From Caproiciproducens galactitolivorans (GTDB taxonomy: Bacteria; Bacillota; Clostridia; Oscillospirales; Acutalibacteraceae), in the NCBI RefSeq assembly GCF_026672255.1, contig NZ_JAPOHA010000002.1:224553-288552 (forward strand): a DNA stretch of 64,000 nt, given 5' to 3'. A program made the position numbers and the translations under genes. This document shows positions 54,156-63,623 of the stretch, piece after piece. Position 1 is the first letter of the stretch; each line of letters starts with the position of its first letter. The notes below the pieces were generated by a model. It searched no databases. It was given only the letters and a program-made list of their open reading frames with translations, and was not told where the DNA came from.

Positions 54156-54790
54156 AACCACTCAGAATCGCTTTAACGAAGGGCAGGCTGGAAAAAGATA
54201 CGGTCGCGCTGTTTGAGAAAATCGGCTTTGACTGTACGGCATTAAAAAATAAAGGGCGGAAGCTGATTCTGCCGGTCGGCGGCCATCAGTTCGAGGTCGT
54301 GCTTGCAAAGGCGGCCGACGTGATTACTTATGTTGAACACGGCGTTTGTGATTTAGGCATTGTCGGGAAAGATACCATTTTGGAAATGGGAAGCGGCTTC
54401 TACGAAGTGCTTGACCTGGGATTCGGAAAATGCAAATTTGCGCTGGCCGGGCCAAAGGGCGCCGATTTTTTCAGCGGGTATTCTTCGAAAACCATTGCCT
54501 CTAAATATCCGAATGTGGCAAGAAACTTCTTTGAAAGCAAAGGAATGGATGTAAAGATCATTAAAATTGAAGGCTCTGTTGAACTTGCTCCTTTGCTTGG
54601 GCTTTCCGACGCGATTGTGGATATCGTGGAAACGGGTTCCACGTTAAAGGAGAACGGGCTGGAGGTTTTTGAAACCATTTGCGACGTTTCCGCAAGGCTG
54701 ATTGTAAACGCGGCCAGCCTGAAGCTTCGAAAAGCCGAAATTGAGAATCTTGCGGAGAAAATGGACAGGGCAAAGGAGGAGAGACCGTGA
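54152..54790 (+). CDS. hisG: ATP phosphoribosyltransferase, short form HisG
   Basis: This 212-residue catalytic subunit shows RIALTKGRLEKDTVALFEKIG, CDLGIVGKDTILE and the PRPP-binding section IVDIVETGSTLKENGL. It lacks the C-terminal regulatory domain of the long form, which matches the presence of HisZ. It overlaps hisZ and hisD by four bases each. Confidence 0.97.
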   Translation: MKPLRIALTKGRLEKDTVALFEKIGFDCTALKNKGRKLILPVGGHQFEVVLAKAADVITYVEHGVCDLGIVGKDTILEMGSGFYEVLDLGFGKCKFALAGPKGADFFSGYSSKTIASKYPNVARNFFESKGMDVKIIKIEGSVELAPLLGLSDAIVDIVETGSTLKENGLEVFETICDVSARLIVNAASLKLRKAEIENLAEKMDRAKEERP

Positions 54791-56070
54791 TTCGGATTGT
54801 AAAAGAGGGCGGAAGGATTGGCCTTGATTTTATTAAGCAATTAAAGCTGCGCAATGAGGAGACAAATAAACAGGTAGACGCTGTTGTATCGGAAATTATC
54901 GATACCGTTCGCACGGACGGCGACAAGGCACTGCTTGCTTATACGCAGAAATTCGACGGCAGAATACCGGAAAAGATAGAAATCGATAAGACGGAAATAA
55001 AGGATCTGGCGAGTCGCTGCGATCCGGAATTTTTAAAAGCTCTCCAAAATGCCGCGGAAAACATCCGGGATTTTCATATGCGCCAGAAACAGCAAAGCTG
55101 GCTGAACACCCGCCCCGACGGCGTAATCATGGGTCAGCGAATCCGGGGCCTTTCGAGGGTCGGAATTTACGTACCGGGCGGTACGGCCGCTTACCCTTCC
55201 TCCGTGTTAATGAACGCGATTCCTGCAAAAATTGCGGGGGTGGGCGAAATCATCATGGTCACCCCTCCGGGAAAAGGCGGAAAGCCGAATCCCGACATTC
55301 TGGCGGCAGCGCTTATCGCGGGCGTTGACCGGGTTTTTCTGGTCGGAGGCGCACAGGCGGTAGCCGCGCTTGCCTTCGGAACGGAAAGCATCCCGAAGGT
55401 CGATAAAATAGTTGGCCCGGGAAATATTTATGTTGCGACTGCCAAGAAGCATCTCTACGGAACGGTGGATATTGATATGATCGCCGGGCCGAGCGAAATT
55501 CTGATTATTGCCGACGAAACCGCCAATCCGAAATTTCTGGCGGCCGATTTAATGTCGCAGGCGGAGCACGACGTGCTGGCTTCCGCTATTTTGCTTACCA
55601 CCTCGGAAAAAATCGCGGAGCAGACGGTTGCACAGCTATACGAGCAAATGGAACGTCTGTCGCGTAAGGAAATTATCAGACAGTCCCTTGACCGCTTCGG
55701 GGCGGTGATTCAATGCAGGAATATGGACGAAGCGGTTGCGTTTGCGAATGAACTGGCGCCGGAACATCTGGAAATCTGCGCGGCGAATCCGATGGAATAC
55801 ATCGGAAAGATCAACAACGCAGGCTCCGTCTTTTTAGGGAATTATTCACCGGAGCCGCTCGGCGATTATTATGCCGGCCCGAACCATGTTCTGCCGACAA
55901 GCGGTACGGCCCGGTTCTTTTCTCCGCTCTCGGTGGACAGCTTCATTAAAAAATCCAGTTTTATTTATTATACGGAAGAGGCATTGCAGTCTGCTCAGGA
56001 AGATATTCTCCGGCTCGCGCGGGCCGAAGGCCTGACTGCCCACGCAAATTCAATCGAAGTGAGGCGTTGA
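54787..56070 (+). CDS. hisD: Histidinol dehydrogenase
   Basis: This 427-residue zinc enzyme has GLSRVGIYVPGGTAAYPSSVLM, GAQAVAALAFGTESIPKVDKIVGPGN, IDMIAGPSEILIIADE and QAEHD (zinc ligands). It oxidises histidinol to histidine in the last two steps. It is coupled to hisG by a four-base overlap, and hisC starts one base after its stop. Confidence 0.98.
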   Translation: MIRIVKEGGRIGLDFIKQLKLRNEETNKQVDAVVSEIIDTVRTDGDKALLAYTQKFDGRIPEKIEIDKTEIKDLASRCDPEFLKALQNAAENIRDFHMRQKQQSWLNTRPDGVIMGQRIRGLSRVGIYVPGGTAAYPSSVLMNAIPAKIAGVGEIIMVTPPGKGGKPNPDILAAALIAGVDRVFLVGGAQAVAALAFGTESIPKVDKIVGPGNIYVATAKKHLYGTVDIDMIAGPSEILIIADETANPKFLAADLMSQAEHDVLASAILLTTSEKIAEQTVAQLYEQMERLSRKEIIRQSLDRFGAVIQCRNMDEAVAFANELAPEHLEICAANPMEYIGKINNAGSVFLGNYSPEPLGDYYAGPNHVLPTSGTARFFSPLSVDSFIKKSSFIYYTEEALQSAQEDILRLARAEGLTAHANSIEVRR

Positions 56071-56071
56071 T

Positions 56072-57127
56072 ATGGCATACCGGCTGAATGAGAAAATCCG
56101 GGATTTAAAGCCTTATGATCCGATAAGCGGGGACTTTTCCGTCCGGCTGGACGCGAATGAGTCTTTTCTTCCGGTACCGCAGAAGATCCTGCAAAAAATT
56201 GCGGAGGCTGTTATTTTAGCGTCTTATAACCGCTATCCGGACCCGCTTGCGAAGGAGCTTTGCCAAAGTCTCGGGGAATATTACCATGTAAGCCCGGATT
56301 TGGTAACCGCCGGAAACGGTTCGGATGAATTAATTTCGATCATTTGCAGCGCATTCCTGATGAAAGGTGACACCATGCTGACGCTGTCGCCGGATTTTTC
56401 AATGTACCGCTTCTATGCCTCCATTGCTGAGGCAAAAAGCAAGCAGTATTTCAAGAAACCCGACATGACGATCGATATCGATCAATTGATTGCCGCGGCA
56501 AATGCCAGTCAGGCAAAAATGATTCTGTTTTCTAACCCATGCAATCCGACCTCGCTCGGTTTAAAAAGAGAGGAAGTCAGGCGGCTGATTACTTCCGTGG
56601 ACGCGCTTGTTGTTCTTGACGAAGCCTACATGGATTTCTGGGAGGAATCCATGCTTGACGAGGTGGAGAACTACGATAATCTGATGATTCTGCGCACCTG
56701 CTCGAAAGCGTTCGGAATGGCCGGAATCCGGCTGGGTTTTGCCGTTGCGAACCGGACGCTTACCAATGCGCTGAAAGCGGTAAAATCTCCGTATAATGTA
56801 AACACCCTTACACAGAGAACCGGTTCCGTCATTTTAAAGGAAGGCCAATGGCTGCGTTCCTGCATAGAGGAAATCAAATCCTCCCGTGATATGCTTTCGG
56901 AAAAAATGAGCGTTCTGGAAAACAATTACAGCCAAAGGATGCATGTGTATCCTTCCGTTACGAATTTTCTGTTCGTAAAAATTGCTCAGGCGGAGGAAGT
57001 TTATCGTGAGCTTTTAAAATCCGGTGTCGCCGTGCGGTATTTAGGGGATTTTCTTAGAATCACCACCGGTACAAAAGAAGAAAACGAAAAATTTATGCAG
57101 GCGTTTGAAAAAGCCATCCGGCTGTAA
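56072..57127 (+). CDS. hisC: Histidinol-phosphate aminotransferase
   Basis: This 351-residue fold-type I PLP enzyme has the section RTCSKAFGMAGIRLGFAV with the PLP lysine, FSNPCNPTSLG, and VVLDEAYMDF. It transaminates imidazole-acetol phosphate. GTGAGGCG precedes the ATG. A related aromatic aminotransferase role is unlikely within this operon. Confidence 0.96.
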   Translation: MAYRLNEKIRDLKPYDPISGDFSVRLDANESFLPVPQKILQKIAEAVILASYNRYPDPLAKELCQSLGEYYHVSPDLVTAGNGSDELISIICSAFLMKGDTMLTLSPDFSMYRFYASIAEAKSKQYFKKPDMTIDIDQLIAAANASQAKMILFSNPCNPTSLGLKREEVRRLITSVDALVVLDEAYMDFWEESMLDEVENYDNLMILRTCSKAFGMAGIRLGFAVANRTLTNALKAVKSPYNVNTLTQRTGSVILKEGQWLRSCIEEIKSSRDMLSEKMSVLENNYSQRMHVYPSVTNFLFVKIAQAEEVYRELLKSGVAVRYLGDFLRITTGTKEENEKFMQAFEKAIRL

Positions 57128-57140
57128 AAGAGGTGTATCC

Positions 57141-57719
57141 ATGAGAACGTCCATTCAAAAAAGAAAAACCAAAGAGACCGATATTTGCATCGAACTGAAT
57201 CTCGACGGGGGAGAAACGGAAATCTCCACGGGAATCGGATTCTTTGACCATATGCTGAATTCTTTCGCCGTCCATGGCGGATTCGGGATGAAAATTCAGG
57301 CAAAAGGCGATTTACAGGTTGACGGGCATCACACGGTTGAGGACGTAGGAATCGTTCTGGGAAAAGCCTTTTCACAGGCGCTTGGCGACCGTTCCGGTAT
57401 TGCGCGCTTCGGTTCCTTTTTTATTCCCATGGATGAAGCGCTCGCTTTTGCCGCCGTGGATATCAGCGGCAGACCGTTTCTTGTTTTTCAGGCGGATTTC
57501 CGGCAGGAACGCGCCGGGGACTTCGATACCTGTCTTACGGAGGAATTCTTCCGCGCTTTTGCGATGAACGCCGGAATTACGCTGCACACCCGCGTGGAAT
57601 ACGGTGTGAACGCGCATCATGAAATAGAAGCCCTGTTTAAAGCGGCCGCCCATGCTATGCGGCTGGCGGTCACCCAAACAGACGCCGGCACCCTGTCCAC
57701 AAAGGGCTGCCTTTCCTAA
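57141..57719 (+). CDS. hisB: Imidazoleglycerol-phosphate dehydratase (monofunctional HisB)
   Basis: This 192-residue manganese enzyme carries GIGFFDHMLNSFAVHGGF, DGHHTVEDVGIVLG and VNAHHEIEALFKAAAHAMR. There is no histidinol-phosphatase domain. The ATG at 57141 follows AGAGGTG; a 12-residue longer form would overlap hisC. The next gene in most clostridial operons is hisH, but here it is hisA. Confidence 0.97.
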   Translation: MRTSIQKRKTKETDICIELNLDGGETEISTGIGFFDHMLNSFAVHGGFGMKIQAKGDLQVDGHHTVEDVGIVLGKAFSQALGDRSGIARFGSFFIPMDEALAFAAVDISGRPFLVFQADFRQERAGDFDTCLTEEFFRAFAMNAGITLHTRVEYGVNAHHEIEALFKAAAHAMRLAVTQTDAGTLSTKGCLS

Positions 57720-57734
57720 TTTCGGGAGGTTACT

Positions 57735-58457
57735 ATGATTCTTTTGCCTGCCATTGATATAAAAGACGGCGAATGTGTGCGCCTTATCAAAGGGGATTAT
57801 GCAACCGCGCATAAGGTCGCTGCAAACGCCGAAGAAACGGCGGAAGGCTTTCGCGCCGCGGGGGCGGAGTGGCTTCATATGGTTGATTTAAACGGTGCGA
57901 AGGCAGCCGAGCCGGTGAATACGGAACTTATTTTCCGTGTTGTGAAAAACAGCGGCCTGAAGGTCGAGGTCGGCGGGGGCATACGGAGTATCAAAACGAT
58001 CGGCGATTATCTTGAAAACGGAGTTTCGCGGGTGGTTTTGGGTTCGGCGGCTTTAAAGAATCCTGCGCTTGTGCGGGAAGCCGTTCTTCAATATGGAGAA
58101 AAAATCGCCGTGGGGATTGACGCGCGAAACGGGATGGTTGCCGCGCAGGGATGGACGGAAACTTCCGATCTGAATTATCTGGAACTGGCGAAGCAAATGG
58201 AACAGATTGGTGTAAAGTACATTATCTTTACAGATATAAGCCGCGACGGTACCCTTACCGGGCCGAATCTAGAAATGCTGAACGCTCTGAACCATGCGGT
58301 AACCTGCCATATTATCGCAAGCGGGGGCGTCAAAAACCTTGAGGATATCGCAAATTTGCGGAAATTGAATCTTTACGGAGCCATTTGCGGCAAAGCCGTT
58401 TATACCGGTGATCTGGATTTGAAATCCGCGATTTGCTTATGTGAGGAAGAAACATGA
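57735..58457 (+). CDS. hisA: Phosphoribosylformimino-AICAR-ribotide isomerase HisA
   Basis: This 240-residue beta/alpha barrel shows [42 protein letters not shown] and [11 protein letters not shown], which identify HisA rather than HisF. It opens the ProFAR ribose ring. CGGGAGG precedes the ATG. Both hisH (expected before) and hisF (expected after) are missing around it. Confidence 0.95.
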   Translation: MILLPAIDIKDGECVRLIKGDYATAHKVAANAEETAEGFRAAGAEWLHMVDLNGAKAAEPVNTELIFRVVKNSGLKVEVGGGIRSIKTIGDYLENGVSRVVLGSAALKNPALVREAVLQYGEKIAVGIDARNGMVAAQGWTETSDLNYLELAKQMEQIGVKYIIFTDISRDGTLTGPNLEMLNALNHAVTCHIIASGGVKNLEDIANLRKLNLYGAICGKAVYTGDLDLKSAICLCEEET

Positions 58458-58813
58458 AAGCAGAAGTAGGTGTAAAGGCAAATACCTTTATAGATGAATT
58501 TTTCAAAAAATCGGCGCTGCTTCCTGCAATTGTACAGGAAGCGGAAACGAACAAGGTCTTAATGCTGGCCTATATGAACCGGGAGTCCCTGCAAAGGACG
58601 TTTGAAACCGGATATACCTGGTTTTACAGCCGGTCGAGGCAGGAACTTTGGAATAAGGGCGCCACTTCCGGACATTTGCAGAAAGTCGTCCGGATTTACG
58701 GGGACTGCGACGACGACACGCTTCTGGTAATTGTAAAGCAAACCGGCGCGGCCTGCCATACAGGTGCGCACAGCTGCTTCTTTAATGAAATTTGGAGGGA
58801 TTCCGGTGAATGA
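58454..58813 (+). CDS. hisI: Phosphoribosyl-AMP cyclohydrolase HisI
   Basis: This 119-residue zinc enzyme carries [41 protein letters not shown] and the metal-binding GDCDDDTLL and [11 protein letters not shown]. It opens the purine ring of PR-AMP. It overlaps hisA by four bases and hisE by eight. The hisE function is a separate gene here, not fused as in enterobacteria. Confidence 0.97.
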   Translation: MKAEVGVKANTFIDEFFKKSALLPAIVQEAETNKVLMLAYMNRESLQRTFETGYTWFYSRSRQELWNKGATSGHLQKVVRIYGDCDDDTLLVIVKQTGAACHTGAHSCFFNEIWRDSGE

Positions 58814-59132
58814 TACTTGGCAGGAGTTATACAAAACCATACAAAGCAGGAAAGAGAACCGTCAGGAAGGGTCTTATACCTGTTATCTGTTCGAAAAGGG
58901 AATCGATAAAATCTTAAAAAAATGCGGGGAAGAATGCAGTGAAGTCATCATCGCGTCAAAAAACGGGAACAATGCCGAAACGGTGCTCGAAATCTCCGAT
59001 TTGCTTTATCATCTGACGGTTTTAATGGTGAACGAGGGCATCCGCCTTGAGGATATACAGGCGGAACTGGATAAACGCAGCGAAAAAACAGGAAATCTGA
59101 AAACCTTTCATCAAGTCGATAAAAACAGCTGA
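58806..59132 (+). CDS. hisE: Phosphoribosyl-ATP pyrophosphatase HisE
   Basis: This 108-residue all-helical MazG-like enzyme has [31 protein letters not shown] and [13 protein letters not shown]. It hydrolyses PR-ATP to PR-AMP. The GTG at 58806 follows TTTGGAGGGA, and the earlier frame would add 14 unlikely residues inside hisI. It closes the operon at a terminator. Confidence 0.95.
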   Translation: MNDTWQELYKTIQSRKENRQEGSYTCYLFEKGIDKILKKCGEECSEVIIASKNGNNAETVLEISDLLYHLTVLMVNEGIRLEDIQAELDKRSEKTGNLKTFHQVDKNS

Positions 59133-59137
59133 CAAAA

Positions 59138-59163
59138 GACCGGCGCACTGCGCCGGCCTTTTC
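59138..59163. terminator. Terminator at the end of the his operon
   Basis: CCGGCG and CGCCGG form a stem with a CACTG loop (59140-59156), with AAAAGA before and CCTTTTCT after. It may serve the convergent pseudouridine synthase gene as well. Confidence 0.75.
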
Positions 59164-59168
59164 TATGC

Positions 59169-60128
59169 TTATTTCCAACTGTAAAAATCCTTTAAAAACC
59201 AGATTTCTTTTGCTTCATACTTCTGATTATTCAGGTAGTTTAAGATTCCTGCATCGGTGGAAAAGGTAAAATTCAATCGATAGGAATACAGCGCCTGATA
59301 AGAAAATCCTATTTTTTTATTTAAGGCGTTGGTTCCGTATTTTCCGTCCCCGGCAAGCGGGTGGCCGATGGACGCTAAGTGCGCGCGGATTTGATGGGTT
59401 CGGCCTGTCAGCAGTTCGACTTCCAGAAGGCTGTACCCGCCTCTTTCCTCCAGCACACGGTAGCGGGTGCGAATAGGTTTCGTTCCCTTGGCCGCTTTTT
59501 TGGAGATATATACACGGTTTTGGCTTTCGTTTTTTTCAAGAAAACCCTCCAAAGTATCCTCTTTTTTTTCCATTCTGCCATACACGATACACAGGTACAG
59601 CTTTTGCATTTCCCGATTTTTAACTTTTTCATTCATAATGCGGAGCGTTTCCGCGTTTTTGGCTGCCATTACGATTCCGCCGGTATTCCGGTCGATCCGG
59701 TTAATGAGGGCGGGGGCAAAGGAATTTTCATCTTCCGGCCGGTATTCGTGTTTTTCATACAAATAATGCTGCACGCGCGCAATCAGGGAATCAAAATGAT
59801 AATTTTCGTCCGGGTGGACAATCAGCCCCGGCTTTTTGTCCAGAATCATGATATTTTCATCTTCATAAATGATGTTCAGCTTGTTCGGCGCTTTCAGAAA
59901 ATCATACTCTTCCGGTTTCTGCTGAAAGAACTCGTCTTTTAAATACATCGTCAGGACATCGCCTTCATTCAGATGGGTGGAAATTTCACAGCGCTTTCCA
60001 TTCAGCTTGATATCCCTTTTCCGGATACTTTTATACATCATGGAATGCGGAAGATTCTGAAAGGTTTTGGTTAAAAATTTATCCAGTCTTTGTCCGGCGT
60101 CATTTTGGCCGATAATGATTTCTTTCAT
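59169..60128 (-). CDS. RluA-family pseudouridine synthase
   Basis: This 319-residue enzyme has an N-terminal S4 domain (about 10-75, GQRLDKFLTKTFQNLPHSMMYKSIR) and a catalytic domain with INRIDRNTGGIVM (catalytic Asp) and ELLTGRTHQIRAHLASIGHPLAGDGKYG. It converts specific uridines of rRNA or tRNA to pseudouridine. The subfamily target (RluC- or RluD-like) cannot be decided by eye. Confidence 0.92.
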   Translation of the reverse strand: MKEIIIGQNDAGQRLDKFLTKTFQNLPHSMMYKSIRKRDIKLNGKRCEISTHLNEGDVLTMYLKDEFFQQKPEEYDFLKAPNKLNIIYEDENIMILDKKPGLIVHPDENYHFDSLIARVQHYLYEKHEYRPEDENSFAPALINRIDRNTGGIVMAAKNAETLRIMNEKVKNREMQKLYLCIVYGRMEKKEDTLEGFLEKNESQNRVYISKKAAKGTKPIRTRYRVLEERGGYSLLEVELLTGRTHQIRAHLASIGHPLAGDGKYGTNALNKKIGFSYQALYSYRLNFTFSTDAGILNYLNNQKYEAKEIWFLKDFYSWK

Positions 60129-60224
60129 ATTTTTTAAGACCGCTCCTTCAATGAATTTGCCGTAAATACTGCAAATACCTGTACGATTATAACATGGATT
60201 GCGCGGGAGAGAAAGATTAAATAC

Positions 60225-60253
60225 TTTTCAAAAAACATTTTTTAGTATATAAT
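60225..60253 (+). promoter_or_regulatory. Promoter of pyrE
   Basis: A perfect TATAAT at 60248-60253 has a weak TTTTCA -35 at 60225-60230, 17 bases away. It lies 30 bases before the pyrE start. Confidence 0.5.
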
Positions 60254-60282
60254 AAAATGAAATATAGTAAGGGGTTTTGAAT

Positions 60283-60864
60283 ATGATAACGCAGCAAAGA
60301 GTAATGGAAATATTACAGGAAGCAGGTGTTTTGCTTGAAGGACATTTTAAATTGACATCCGGCAGACACAGCAATAAATATCTGCAATGCGCTAAAATTT
60401 TTCGAAATACAAAATACAGCGAGGAGCTTTGCGCCGCTCTTGCGGAGCAGTATCAGAACGACAACGTGCAGATCGTGATCGGGCCGGCAATGGGCGCCGT
60501 GCAAATGGCTTATGAAGTTAGCCGTCCTTTGCATTGCGAAAACTTTTTCGCGGAGCGCGATGAGAACGGCAAAATGACCTTACGGCGCGGTTTCGCTGTA
60601 AATCCCGGCGACAGGGTCCTGGTTGTGGAAGACGTGGTTACAACCGGCGGTTCCGTGCGGGAAGTGATTGATCTTGTAAAGGAGGCGGGTGGTATCGTTG
60701 TTGGCGTAGGTTCCATCGTTGACCGCACCGGCGGGAAGATCGATTTCGGTGTGCCGTTTCGGGCGGTTATATCGCTTGACGTACAGTCCTGGGAACCTGA
60801 AAATTGTCCTCTCTGCAAAGCCGGAGCTCCGGCACCGGTGAAACCTGGCAGCCGTAAAATATAA
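60283..60864 (+). CDS. pyrE: Orotate phosphoribosyltransferase
   Basis: This 193-residue enzyme of the PRTase fold shows GHFKLTSGRHSNKYLQC, FFAERDENGKMTLRRGF and the PRPP motif VLVVEDVVTTGGSV. It makes OMP from orotate. The ATG has AAGGGG eight bases upstream, and an alternative TTG two codons earlier is too close. It stands alone, away from other pyr genes. A cysteine pair (CPLCKAG) near the end is a frequent clostridial feature. Confidence 0.93.
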   Translation: MITQQRVMEILQEAGVLLEGHFKLTSGRHSNKYLQCAKIFRNTKYSEELCAALAEQYQNDNVQIVIGPAMGAVQMAYEVSRPLHCENFFAERDENGKMTLRRGFAVNPGDRVLVVEDVVTTGGSVREVIDLVKEAGGIVVGVGSIVDRTGGKIDFGVPFRAVISLDVQSWEPENCPLCKAGAPAPVKPGSRKI

Positions 60865-60885
60865 AAAATAGGGGGGCAGGCGCCG

Positions 60886-61635
60886 TTGGTTCAAAACAAG
60901 GAAGGCCAAGAGAAAAAAACAGACGCGGCCAAGCCTGTTCACAGTGGACACAGAGAACGAATAAAAAGTAAATTTCTAAAGGAAGGGCTTGACGGTTTCG
61001 AACCGCACGCAGTTTTGGAATTGCTCCTATTTTACGGGATTCCATTAAAAGATACGAATCCCATAGGACATGCCCTGCTGCAAAAATTCGGTTCGCTTTC
61101 CGCCGTATTTGACGCACCGTATGAGGAACTTTTAAAAGTGGACGGAGTGGGAAAATCCGCCGCGACGCTGATAAAATTAATTCCGCAGGTTTGCCGCCGA
61201 TATCAGGAAAATCTGGACAAAGACAAGAACATGATTTTCAGCTACGAAGAGGCCGGCAGGATTTTAATCAATAAATTTATCGGCCGCCCCGAAGAAGCCA
61301 TTGTCCTGATGCTTTTGGACAGCAGAAACCGGATGATCTATTGCAGCGTCATGAACGAAGGAACGGTAACGACCGCAAATATCTATGTGAAAAATATCAT
61401 CCGGCTTGCCGTTCAGTATAATGCGGCCTATGCGATCCTTTCCCATAATCATCCCAGTGGGGACTGTATGCCGTCAAGGCAGGATCTGCGTTCAACCGAG
61501 TCGATCAGCGAAGCTCTGAAAACCGTGGAGGTCAAGTTGATCGACCATATTATCGTGAGCGGGAATGATTTCTTTTCTCTTGCAAACAGTGGGATTTTAC
61601 CGGAAGTTTTTGATTCCGGATTCGATACGGAGTAA
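60886..61635 (+). CDS. radC: RadC-family JAB-domain protein
   Basis: This 249-residue protein has a helix-hairpin-helix region (KVDGVGKSAATLIKL, about 85) and a JAB/MPN metal domain with ILSHNHPSGDCMPSRQD. RadC proteins were linked to repair, but their biochemical role is unproven. The TTG start follows AGGGGGG. It sits just before uvrB, three bases apart. Confidence 0.93.
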   Translation: MVQNKEGQEKKTDAAKPVHSGHRERIKSKFLKEGLDGFEPHAVLELLLFYGIPLKDTNPIGHALLQKFGSLSAVFDAPYEELLKVDGVGKSAATLIKLIPQVCRRYQENLDKDKNMIFSYEEAGRILINKFIGRPEEAIVLMLLDSRNRMIYCSVMNEGTVTTANIYVKNIIRLAVQYNAAYAILSHNHPSGDCMPSRQDLRSTESISEALKTVEVKLIDHIIVSGNDFFSLANSGILPEVFDSGFDTE

Positions 61636-61638
61636 ACT

Positions 61639-63600
61639 ATGGATTTTAAATTGGTCTCGAAATATCAGCCGAAGGGTGATCAGCCCAAGGCAATTCAGCA
61701 GCTTGTCGACGGAATTTTAAAAGGTGATAAGGAACAAACGCTTCTTGGTGTTACCGGTTCCGGCAAAACATTTACGATGGCAAATGTCATTGCGCAGCTG
61801 AACCGTCCGACGCTTGTTTTGGCGCACAATAAAACACTTGCCGCCCAGCTTTGTTCCGAATTTCGCGAATTTTTCCCGGAAAATTCGGTGGAATACTTTG
61901 TAAGCTATTATGATTATTACCAGCCGGAAGCGTATATCGCCACGACGGATACCTATATTGAAAAAGATTCCGCGATTAACGATGAAATCGATAAGCTGAG
62001 GCACTCTGCTACCTCGGCTCTTTCGGAGCGCCGCGATGTTATTATTGTTGCCAGCGTGTCCTGTATTTACAGCCTCGGCGACCCGATCGACTACCGCACG
62101 ATGGTCATCTCTCTGCGCCCGGGAATGAAAAAGAGCCGGGACGAATTGCTGCGCAAGCTGGTTGAAATTCAATACGAGCGAAACGATATCAATTTAACCC
62201 GTAATAAATTCCGTGCGCGGGGCGATGTTGTGGAGATTTTCCCGGCTCAGTCAAACGATACGGTTATCCGTGTGGAATTCTTCGGGGACGAGATCGACCG
62301 GATCAGTGAAATCAACGCCCTGACAGGGGAATTAAAAGCCGTACTAAAACACGTTGCGATTTATCCGGCGTCCCATTATATTGTACCCAGAGAGAAAATG
62401 CAGCGTGCTTTAAAAGAGATTGAACAGGAAATGGAAGAACGCGTCGCGTACTTTAAAAGCAAGGAAAAACTGATCGAAGCGCAGCGGATTCAGGAACGTA
62501 CGCAGTATGATATTGAAATGCTGGGGGAAATCGGTTTTTGCAAAGGGATCGAAAACTATTCGCGCGTAATGTCCGGCCGGGCGCCCGGAAGCGCGCCGTT
62601 TACCCTTCTGGACTATTTTCCGAAGGATTTTTTGCTGTTTGTAGATGAATCGCACGTTACCCTGCCGCAGGTGCGTTCCATGTATGCCGGCGACCGTGCG
62701 CGGAAAGAATCGCTGATTGAATTTGGCTTCCGGCTTCCGTCGGCTTATGACAACCGTCCGTTGAATTTTGATGAATTTTACACGCACGTGAATCAGGCGG
62801 TCTTTGTCAGCGCGACACCCGGTGATCTGGAAAAGGAAAAATCCGCTCAGATTGTGGAGCAGGTCATCCGCCCGACCGGCCTTGTCGACCCGGAAGTCAT
62901 TGTTAAGCCAACGGACGGCCAGATTGACGATTTGATTTCGGAAATCAATCTGCGCGCCGCAAACGGAGAACGCGTTCTGGTAACGACGCTGACGAAGAAA
63001 ATGGCGGAGGATCTCACCTCGTATCTGGAGGGAATGGGAATCCGTGTGCGCTATATGCATCATGATATCGATACCGTTGAACGGATGGAAATTATCCGCG
63101 ACCTGCGCCTTGGCGAATTCGATGTGCTGGTCGGCATCAACTTACTGCGCGAGGGGCTGGATATTCCGGAGGTTTCGCTCGTTGCCATTCTGGATGCGGA
63201 TAAAGAAGGTTTCCTGCGTTCCGAGCGTTCGCTGATTCAGACGATCGGCCGTGCGGCGCGCAATGCGAACGGGCAGGTTATCATGTATGCGGACAGCGTG
63301 ACCCCGTCCATGGAATCGGCCATACGGGAAACGGAGCGCCGCCGCGCGATTCAGACGGCATATAATCAGGAGCACGGCATCGTTCCGAAGACGATCATTA
63401 AGAAGGTATCCGAAATACTGGAAATATCGACGCATAAAGAGGACGAGAAGGGTAAGAAGCAGAAGCGCTTAAGCCCGAACGAACGCAAATTGATGATTGA
63501 GCAGCTTACAAAGGAAATGAAAGCGGCGGCAAAGCTGCTTGAATTTGAGCACGCGGCTTATCTGCGTGACAAAATCAAACAGTTAAGCGGCGGCAAATAG
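61639..63600 (+). CDS. uvrB: Excinuclease ABC subunit B
   Basis: This 653-residue helicase-like protein has Walker [14 protein letters not shown] at about residue 37, the beta-hairpin region [14 protein letters not shown], domains with [13 protein letters not shown] and [17 protein letters not shown], and a C-terminal UVR motif ([18 protein letters not shown]). It verifies DNA damage with UvrA and recruits UvrC. Only three bases separate it from radC. Confidence 0.99.
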   Translation: MDFKLVSKYQPKGDQPKAIQQLVDGILKGDKEQTLLGVTGSGKTFTMANVIAQLNRPTLVLAHNKTLAAQLCSEFREFFPENSVEYFVSYYDYYQPEAYIATTDTYIEKDSAINDEIDKLRHSATSALSERRDVIIVASVSCIYSLGDPIDYRTMVISLRPGMKKSRDELLRKLVEIQYERNDINLTRNKFRARGDVVEIFPAQSNDTVIRVEFFGDEIDRISEINALTGELKAVLKHVAIYPASHYIVPREKMQRALKEIEQEMEERVAYFKSKEKLIEAQRIQERTQYDIEMLGEIGFCKGIENYSRVMSGRAPGSAPFTLLDYFPKDFLLFVDESHVTLPQVRSMYAGDRARKESLIEFGFRLPSAYDNRPLNFDEFYTHVNQAVFVSATPGDLEKEKSAQIVEQVIRPTGLVDPEVIVKPTDGQIDDLISEINLRAANGERVLVTTLTKKMAEDLTSYLEGMGIRVRYMHHDIDTVERMEIIRDLRLGEFDVLVGINLLREGLDIPEVSLVAILDADKEGFLRSERSLIQTIGRAARNANGQVIMYADSVTPSMESAIRETERRRAIQTAYNQEHGIVPKTIIKKVSEILEISTHKEDEKGKKQKRLSPNERKLMIEQLTKEMKAAAKLLEFEHAAYLRDKIKQLSGGK

Positions 63601-63623
63601 AGCATATGGAGGTTTCATCTTAG

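Noticed and set aside
57735-58457. HisA gene as HisF or a HisA/HisF hybrid
   Set aside because: All visible motifs ([25 protein letters not shown]) are HisA-type and the length is normal.
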